Shown here piece after piece: positions 6,874 to 11,434 of a stretch of DNA of 11,434 nucleotides (position 1 is its first letter; each line of letters starts with the position of its first letter). The notes under the pieces were generated by a model that saw only the letters and a program-made list of their open reading frames with translations, searched no databases and was not told where the DNA came from. A program made the position numbers and the translations under genes. Origin of the DNA: JAAYYM01 sp964483155 (GTDB lineage Bacteria > Bacillota > Clostridia > Lachnospirales > Lachnospiraceae); the NCBI GenBank assembly GCA_964483155.1, contig CAZAAC010000065.1, positions 1-11,434 of the forward strand, in the 5' to 3' direction.

Positions 6874-8702
6874 CTTGTCTCTCTGCCTCCTTTCAATGCG
6901 CCATATCCAAAATGGTCACACCGCAGGCACCTGCCTGATTCCTGGCAAGCCTCTTCATCTGTCATGGTACGTTCTATTTCACCAAAGTTATTTCTTCTTA
7001 TCATAGCTTCCTCTGCACGCATATTGACTCTTCCATATGGTGGCTTACCTTTCATCTTTGCTTCTGGTATCTCTACATCGCATCCAATCAAATGATGGAA
7101 GCCTAAAAATTCGTCTATATTGGCGGCAGCCACCTTACCCGCTGCTATCGCACGGATTACTGTTGCCGGTCCTGTTACGCAATCACCACCCGCAAATACG
7201 CCTGGGAATTTTACTACTTCACTGTCTTCTGTAGCCTGAAAAACGCCCTGATTAACGGGTATTCCACCCTCCACAAAATGACTCGAATCAATACCCTGCC
7301 CTATTGCAACTATGATTCTATCACAAGGAATTCTTTCTTCTTCTGCTTGCGCATCACGTGGTTTCGCACGCCCCCATCTATCAATAGGCCCTATAATCTG
7401 TGGTTTTGCCCAAAGAGCACACACATTTCCATCTGCATCTGCTTCGATACGCGTCGGTGCTTTTAGAGTGAGAAATTCGCACCCCTCCTGCATGGCATCT
7501 TCTATCTCTTCATATGCAGCTGGCATATCTGCCTGTTGCCTTCTATATACTACCGTCACCTTTTTAGCACCCAGACGCAAAGAAGATCTCGTGCAATCCA
7601 TCGCAACATTTCCTGCACCGATGATTACAACTTCTTTTCCCTCCATATTCGGCATTTCATCATTACCGATATCATTCAGCATCTCTACTGCTGAAATAAC
7701 GCCATTACTCTCTTCTCCTGGAATTCCTACCTTTTTGTCGACTTGCGCACCAATTGCGATGTAAACAGCATCATATGATTTGTGTAAATCATTAAAAGTA
7801 ACATCCTTACCGATTTCAACATTCAGTTTTACCTCTGCACCTGTTGACAGAATAGAATCGATATCTTCCTGCAAACGTTCACGTGGGAGGCGGTAACTGG
7901 GAATTCCATATCTAAGCATGCCGCCAAGTTTATTTTCTCTCTCATATACGACAACCTTATGACCCATCAGGGATAAGTAATAAGCAGCACTTAATCCACT
8001 AGGACCTCCACCTACAATTGCAATACTTTTTCCTGTAGAATCTGCTGACGGCGGCACCGGAACTGTTCCTGCACCATCTACCGCATACCTTTTGAGTCCT
8101 CTGATATTAATCGGTGAATCAATCATATTTCTCCGACAACGTGCTTCACAGGGATGTTCACATACCATAGCGCAGGCAACCGGAAACGGATTGTCCTTAC
8201 GAATCAGTCTTACAGCATCCGCACATCTTCCTTCTTGTATGAGTGCTACATAACCAGGCACATCTACACCCGCGGGGCAAAGTGCCACACAGGGCACTGG
8301 CTGTTTCAACTGATAGGTACATTTCCCATGTAAAATGTGTGACATATAATCATCGCGGAACCCTTCAAGGCCTCTGATAACCATTCTGGCTGCTTCATAG
8401 CCAATTGCACAATCAGCAGAATCCATAATACTATTCGCCGTTTTTTCAATCAGCTTAAAAGTCTCCATATTCGCTCTATGACCTAGTACATCATTTAACA
8501 GATTTTGCAGCTGTGTCAATCCGATACGACAGGGTACACATTTGCCACAGGTCTGTGCATGACAAAGGTTCATAAAAGAAAGCGTAAGATCAATCGGGCA
8601 TAATCCGGGCGGGCTCGCGATAATTCTGCGCTCTACATCATGATAAAGTCCCTCCACCGTCTGCTGCGCCTGATTCTCTGTTTGCATTTTCAATCTACTC
8701 AA
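6867..8702 (-). CDS. Fused NuoF-type FeS / GltD-like FAD-NAD(P)H oxidoreductase
   Basis: Probable electron-input subunit of the hydrogenase, 611 residues, cytoplasmic. Residues about 30-125 resemble only the C-terminal [4Fe-4S] bundle of NuoF/HydB (TCGKCVPCR with C52, C55, C58, and C98). Residues 128-205 form the GltD/DPD-type double iron-sulfur domain (CVALCP, then C177/181/185/189). Next come an FAD Rossmann motif (AIVGGGPSGLSAA, 228-240), an NAD(P) motif (IIGAGNVAMD, 360-369) and VYRR (385-388), whose arginines in GltD relatives favour NADPH. AGGD follows near the C-terminus, then a Cys-rich tail (C586, C592, C595). The NuoF FMN/NADH domain is absent. The start is TTG at 8702, set by a perfect AAGGAGG eight bases upstream; the first ATG, five codons later, is badly spaced. 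Alternatives are an NfnB-like transhydrogenase subunit or a glutamate synthase small chain, but no gltB is nearby. Confidence 0.9.
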   Translation of the reverse strand: MSRLKMQTENQAQQTVEGLYHDVERRIIASPPGLCPIDLTLSFMNLCHAQTCGKCVPCRIGLTQLQNLLNDVLGHRANMETFKLIEKTANSIMDSADCAIGYEAARMVIRGLEGFRDDYMSHILHGKCTYQLKQPVPCVALCPAGVDVPGYVALIQEGRCADAVRLIRKDNPFPVACAMVCEHPCEARCRRNMIDSPINIRGLKRYAVDGAGTVPVPPSADSTGKSIAIVGGGPSGLSAAYYLSLMGHKVVVYERENKLGGMLRYGIPSYRLPRERLQEDIDSILSTGAEVKLNVEIGKDVTFNDLHKSYDAVYIAIGAQVDKKVGIPGEESNGVISAVEMLNDIGNDEMPNMEGKEVVIIGAGNVAMDCTRSSLRLGAKKVTVVYRRQQADMPAAYEEIEDAMQEGCEFLTLKAPTRIEADADGNVCALWAKPQIIGPIDRWGRAKPRDAQAEEERIPCDRIIVAIGQGIDSSHFVEGGIPVNQGVFQATEDSEVVKFPGVFAGGDCVTGPATVIRAIAAGKVAAANIDEFLGFHHLIGCDVEIPEAKMKGKPPYGRVNMRAEEAMIRRNNFGEIERTMTDEEACQESGRCLRCDHFGYGALKGGRETRW

Positions 8703-8715
8703 GTACTTATCCTCC

Positions 8716-10476
8716 TTAGGTGTTATATCCTATTATTAAATCCTTCAATTTCATAATATGCTTGTTTTCATAAAGCATCTTATCTGCTTCCTTCATCAAT
8801 TTATCAAATGCAATCGGGTCTGTATAGGGACATCCTGCATAGCCGACTGCCATACTAAGTTCATATTCGATTTCTCTATTATGCTGTTCGACCTCAAGCT
8901 GTAATTGACACATTGATAATTCAATGTCCTTTAATGTGCACTGCTCCGCCAGTACAACAAATTCATCTCCGCCGATACGGTAACAATCTCCCCACCGTGC
9001 AAAAGCACTTGTAATACACTTATGAGCCCGTAATATAGCGTCATCGCCTGTTGTATGACCGTAAGTATCATTGATTCTCTTTAGATTGTTCAAATCCATA
9101 ATAATATAGTATAAATATTTATCCTGTATCTTTTTTATATTGCCTTTTTGTGTATTCTCCTGCTTGTTCGATAACTCCAGCATCTTCTCCATATAGGCAT
9201 TTCGGTTCTGTCCGTGTGTCAGTCCATCAATAAAAGCCAGTCGCTTATAATACTTTTTCTCACGTACTTCCTCTTCCTTCACTCTGTACTTTCTCACAGC
9301 ATCAATGGCCATAACGATTTCAAAACCCAGCATGCCCATTTGAAGGCAAAAGCCAACATAGAAGAAATTTGACACGTTTATTTGTATAATACCAAAAATC
9401 GTACCTATAATCAGTATCCCAAGTGCATATGCCAGAGGATAGATCTTAATGTATCTGTATTTTATAATCTCGATTAAGGTTACAACAATAATTGCCACTA
9501 ACAAAGTTTCAACTAAAATATGAAAGATCGCAATTGACTCAAAAAAATCTCTGATTCCAGCATATTGCAATACAACCGTTATGAAAAAAACAATTGCTGC
9601 GAACCACTGAAAAGTTCTGGCAACCCATCTGTGACGTGGCATCCACTGCTCCCGTAAATATAATAGAATGGGAACTGGAATCATAATTTCAGCTAAGAAT
9701 GGTAATGTAGTAATAAAAAACTGGTTCTGAAAAAAGAATTGCAATAGTCTTGATTCTCCAAATAAATAGAGTGAAGAAAACATTGCAAACATAGATAAAT
9801 AAAGAATTTGTGAGGCATTCACTCTTTCTTTCAGTTTTATGAGATAAAAAATTAGCAAGCCCAAGCAGATTCCCAGCATGATGACTGCTGCAAATAACTC
9901 TCCACTCTGCTCTATAAAAATTTTGTACATCAAATCCGATTTATAACCATAGGAGATTGCATTTATGGAACCTGCGAATGTCTCATAAGGGCTGAGAAAC
10001 GTTAGTGTTAGTTTTTCACCCGCATATCTGCTCGGAACAAGAAAAATATTCCATGCGCTTCCTCTAAACTCGCCTACATACAAACTGGAATCCCAGCCTC
10101 GCTCATAAATTTCCTTACCCGCTATCGATGCCCTGATTGACTGCTGTGATGTCCTGACTAAAATCGACATTCCTTCTTTGAAATCATCTGGAAGATATGC
10201 ACTGATGCTATATTTCACTTTTCTGTCAGCTGGAATTTTGTCCGGTGGAACTACGGCCACTTCATTTCCCACATCATCCACATATGTCCAGCCTTCCTCA
10301 AAATCATATACTTGCATTTCATGAAACCCCAGACTTTCGCCTTTATAATAGAGACTTCCCGCCAGCAATATCGAAAAGAAGAGAGCTACCATAATAAGCA
10401 TAAAAATCTGTTGATTTCTATCATTTGTATTTCTATTTTTTTTATGACCAAGCCTATCACTTTTTATAGGAAACAC
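8716..10476 (-). CDS. Membrane diguanylate cyclase, 7TM sensor plus GGDEF
   Basis: Predicted c-di-GMP synthase. Numbering is from the upstream GTG at 10488. TM1 is at about 29-47; an extracytoplasmic beta-rich domain of about 135 residues follows (50-185), plausibly jelly-roll and ligand-binding. Seven hydrophobic helices run from about 198 to 396 (7TMR-DISM-like), then a short linker and a GGDEF domain. The GGDEF domain has DGLTHGQNR (421-429), metal Asp D465 in the MDLNNLKRINDTYGH segment, and intact GGDEF at 506-510, so activity is expected. RWGD precedes GGDEF by four residues instead of the usual five, so a canonical inhibitory I-site is doubtful. Start: GTG at 10476 has GAGG six bases upstream; the in-frame GTG at 10488 has poorer spacing. 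Its TAA stop lies inside the ribosome binding site of the next gene, implying an operon with the hydrogenase. The ligand is unknown. Confidence 0.88.
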   Translation of the reverse strand: MFPIKSDRLGHKKNRNTNDRNQQIFMLIMVALFFSILLAGSLYYKGESLGFHEMQVYDFEEGWTYVDDVGNEVAVVPPDKIPADRKVKYSISAYLPDDFKEGMSILVRTSQQSIRASIAGKEIYERGWDSSLYVGEFRGSAWNIFLVPSRYAGEKLTLTFLSPYETFAGSINAISYGYKSDLMYKIFIEQSGELFAAVIMLGICLGLLIFYLIKLKERVNASQILYLSMFAMFSSLYLFGESRLLQFFFQNQFFITTLPFLAEIMIPVPILLYLREQWMPRHRWVARTFQWFAAIVFFITVVLQYAGIRDFFESIAIFHILVETLLVAIIVVTLIEIIKYRYIKIYPLAYALGILIIGTIFGIIQINVSNFFYVGFCLQMGMLGFEIVMAIDAVRKYRVKEEEVREKKYYKRLAFIDGLTHGQNRNAYMEKMLELSNKQENTQKGNIKKIQDKYLYYIIMDLNNLKRINDTYGHTTGDDAILRAHKCITSAFARWGDCYRIGGDEFVVLAEQCTLKDIELSMCQLQLEVEQHNREIEYELSMAVGYAGCPYTDPIAFDKLMKEADKMLYENKHIMKLKDLIIGYNT

Positions 10477-10537
10477 GTTATACCTCACAGCCTTATTTGC
10501 AATTAAGTAGCTACTATTATTTATCTAATGCTTCTAA

Positions 10538-10570
10538 ATTATAATATCATATCTCCTATGATAGTTACAA
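10538..10570 (-). promoter_or_regulatory. Promoter of the cyclase-hydrogenase operon
   Basis: Minus strand: TTGTAA (10570-10565), an 18-nt spacer, then TATTAT (10546-10541). An overlapping consensus TATAAT (10543-10538) is a second -10 candidate but with a 21-nt gap. It sits in the 140-nt gap after the EamA-like pair and gives a leader of roughly 60 nt before the cyclase start. Confidence 0.5.
10545..10563 (-). promoter_or_regulatory. Perfect dyad between -35 and -10 (operator candidate)
   Basis: TATCATA-GGAGA-TATGATA is a perfect 7-bp inverted repeat with a 5-nt centre, placed in the spacer of the predicted promoter and touching the -10 box. That is a typical site for a dimeric repressor or a MerR-type activator. 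No regulator gene is adjacent and the family is not recognisable; AT-rich chance symmetry remains possible. Confidence 0.4.
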
Positions 10571-10616
10571 ATACATTTTTTTACATTTCATTTTCTAGTA
10601 CCTGCTTTTGCTACAT

Positions 10617-10952
10617 CTACAACGTATAAATCAGTATTCCGGCAATTATCAATCCAAGCGCTATCAATTTCTTCCTATTCATCTTTTCCTTAAATATGAC
10701 AACGCCGAATATTGTAATATAAACATAATTTGTTGTATCTAAAATCGGTCCGAGATTAAGGGGAATCACCTTATATGCCCATATACCAAGTACCGTCGTT
10801 CCAAAAAACAAAAAATAGGCAACGATTACAAGCGGGTTTAGATATTCTTTCACGAAACTATCATACTGTCTTGTCGCTGCTTTTTTTAATAAAACCTGTG
10901 ATATCGCCGCTATAAAACAGCTCACCATATAAATTAGCACATAGGGCGTCAT
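10617..10952 (-). CDS. Half-size EamA/SMR-like membrane protein, second of a pair
   Basis: A four-helix membrane protein of 111 residues from the small DMT (EamA/SMR/ArnE-like) group. Helices lie at about 2-20, 40-60, 66-87 and 92-110. The ISQVLLKKAA segment after TM1 and the GVVIFKEKMNRKKLIALGLIIAGILIY ending (read as two adjoining parts, GVVIFKEKMN and RKKLIALGLIIAG) are typical of ArnE-like half-transporters. Start choice: the frame stays open to 11033, but the ATG at 10952 overlaps the TGA of the preceding gene as ATGA and has GAAGG at good spacing. The extra upstream codons would be nonsense overlap. It probably forms a heterodimer with the preceding protein; substrate unknown (lipid-linked sugar, amine or drug are all possible). 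No clear terminator follows, so readthrough into the cyclase gene is possible. Confidence 0.85.
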   Translation of the reverse strand: MTPYVLIYMVSCFIAAISQVLLKKAATRQYDSFVKEYLNPLVIVAYFLFFGTTVLGIWAYKVIPLNLGPILDTTNYVYITIFGVVIFKEKMNRKKLIALGLIIAGILIYTL

Positions 10953-11329
10953 TCCGTTGCCTTCCCTTCCTCTGCCATCGCATAAAGAACGATTCCAACC
11001 ACAATAATTATGCCACCAACGACTTTTCCCCAACTAATCTGCTCATCAAATACTAATTTGCCCCAGATTATTCCCCATACAACGGTAACTGCCCGATTGG
11101 CATATGCCGCCGTTAATGACATCCTTTTGATAATTTGCTGCCACATAATAGCATATACAGCTAATATCAAAAGAACCGCTCCATAAAATAGAATAAAATT
11201 CATACTAAATAATTCCTGTATGCCAGCTTTCTTACTAAAAATCGCCGTCATCGAAAACAACATCAATAATAAATGCAATAATCCATATAACTTTACTTTT
11301 TCAAAATCTTTTTTCTTTTTCTCCGCCAT
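10949..11329 (-). CDS. Half-size EamA/SMR-like membrane protein, first of a pair
   Basis: A four-helix membrane protein of 126 residues with a Lys-rich cytoplasmic N-terminus (AEKKKKDFEKVK). Helices lie at about 14-32, 44-66, 72-90 and 99-118, and a short acidic tail ends the protein. The AYANRAVTVVWGIIWGKLVFDEQ stretch (read as AYANRAVTVVWG then KLVFDEQ) and the following G-rich last helix match the C-terminal half of EamA/DMT transporters. The ATG at 11329 has GGAGG eight bases upstream. The stop overlaps the next start (ATGA), so the two are translationally coupled. Full EamA transporters have ten helices in two repeats; two separate four-helix chains instead resemble the ArnE/ArnF flippase or paired SMR proteins such as EbrAB. 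Substrate cannot be read from sequence. Confidence 0.85.
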   Translation of the reverse strand: MAEKKKKDFEKVKLYGLLHLLLMLFSMTAIFSKKAGIQELFSMNFILFYGAVLLILAVYAIMWQQIIKRMSLTAAYANRAVTVVWGIIWGKLVFDEQISWGKVVGGIIIVVGIVLYAMAEEGKATE

Positions 11330-11350
11330 TTAGATTGCCTCCAGCCGATT

Positions 11351-11365
11351 TCACGCATTGCGTGA
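11351..11365 (-). other. Small perfect hairpin/dyad in the leader of the EamA-like pair
   Basis: TCACGC-AAT-GCGTGA is a perfect 6-bp inverted repeat that starts only a few bases after the predicted transcription start and ends 21 nt before the first start codon. It could be a 5'-end stabilising hairpin or an operator; its GC content stands out from the AT-rich surroundings. Confidence 0.4.
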
Positions 11366-11376
11366 CTTACTTATAC

Positions 11377-11405
11377 ATAATAGTACAATCCCTCTCTTTT
11401 TTCAA
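11377..11405 (-). promoter_or_regulatory. Promoter of the EamA-like pair
   Basis: Minus strand: TTGAAA (11405-11400), exactly 17 nt, then TATTAT (11382-11377), a near-consensus SigA-type promoter. The predicted start near 11370 gives a leader of about 40 nt containing the TCACGC dyad and a GGAGG ribosome binding site. Confidence 0.7.
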
Positions 11406-11406
11406 T

Positions 11407-11434
11407 AAAAAAAAGGGATTTGCACGGTTAGATA
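11407..11434 (-). terminator. Possible 3' half of an upstream gene's terminator
   Basis: On the minus strand GTGCAAATCCC is followed by eight T residues (11414-11407). This looks like the right arm and T-run of an intrinsic terminator whose left arm (expected GGGATTTGCAC) would lie beyond the window end. The partner cannot be seen. Confidence 0.3.

Noticed and set aside
7312..7764. 150-codon open frame on the plus strand opposite the flavoprotein gene
   Set aside because: It lies wholly antisense to a well-recognised gene, has low-complexity Ser/Ile-rich composition and no family motif.
6867..8702. Naming the flavoprotein gltD (glutamate synthase small chain)
   Set aside because: The extra NuoF-like N-terminal iron-sulfur domain, the overlap with hydA and the absence of gltB argue for a hydrogenase partner rather than glutamate synthesis.

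Overview
The window looks like chromosomal DNA of a low-GC, strictly anaerobic Gram-positive bacterium, probably a Lachnospiraceae-type clostridium. The basis is the AT-rich sequence, strong AAGGAGG-type ribosome binding sites, a gatCAB amidotransferase operon, an oxygen-sensitive [FeFe]-hydrogenase, and a GGDEF protein with a CYRIGGDEF motif. All eight supported genes lie on the minus strand, so transcription runs from high to low coordinates. I see no rRNA, tRNA, CRISPR array, insertion sequence or phage gene.

In order of transcription: (1) 11407-10617 carries a promoter (TTGAAA-17-TATTAT) and two half-size four-helix EamA/SMR-like membrane proteins overlapping by ATGA, probably the two chains of one heterodimeric transporter or flippase. 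(2) 10570-5113 carries a promoter with an embedded perfect dyad, then a membrane diguanylate cyclase with a seven-helix sensor region, a fused iron-sulfur flavoprotein, and an [FeFe]-hydrogenase. The cyclase stop codon lies inside the flavoprotein's ribosome binding site and the flavoprotein overlaps the hydrogenase by 7 nt, so the three are probably co-expressed. (3) A strong intrinsic terminator (5071-5034) sits 33 nt before gatC. (4) 5000-1771 is gatC-gatA-gatB, which makes Gln-tRNA(Gln) and/or Asn-tRNA(Asn) by transamidation. (5) After a weaker terminator and a separate extended -10 promoter comes a GT-C/family-39-type membrane glycosyltransferase (1581-10).

The most interesting part is the hydrogenase module. 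The flavoprotein joins a NuoF-type C-terminal [4Fe-4S] docking segment to a GltD/NfnB-like FAD-NADPH module. It lacks the NuoF FMN/NADH domain, and no NuoE-like subunit is present. This suggests a compact two-subunit NAD(P)H:H2 enzyme, resembling what I recall as 'glutamate-synthase-linked' [FeFe]-hydrogenases, here led by a diguanylate cyclase gene. The second point of interest is the leader between hydA and gatC, where two hairpins share a segment that could pair alternatively. No gene-free stretch exceeds 300 bases; the longest, 1582-1770, holds the gatB terminator and the glycosyltransferase promoter.
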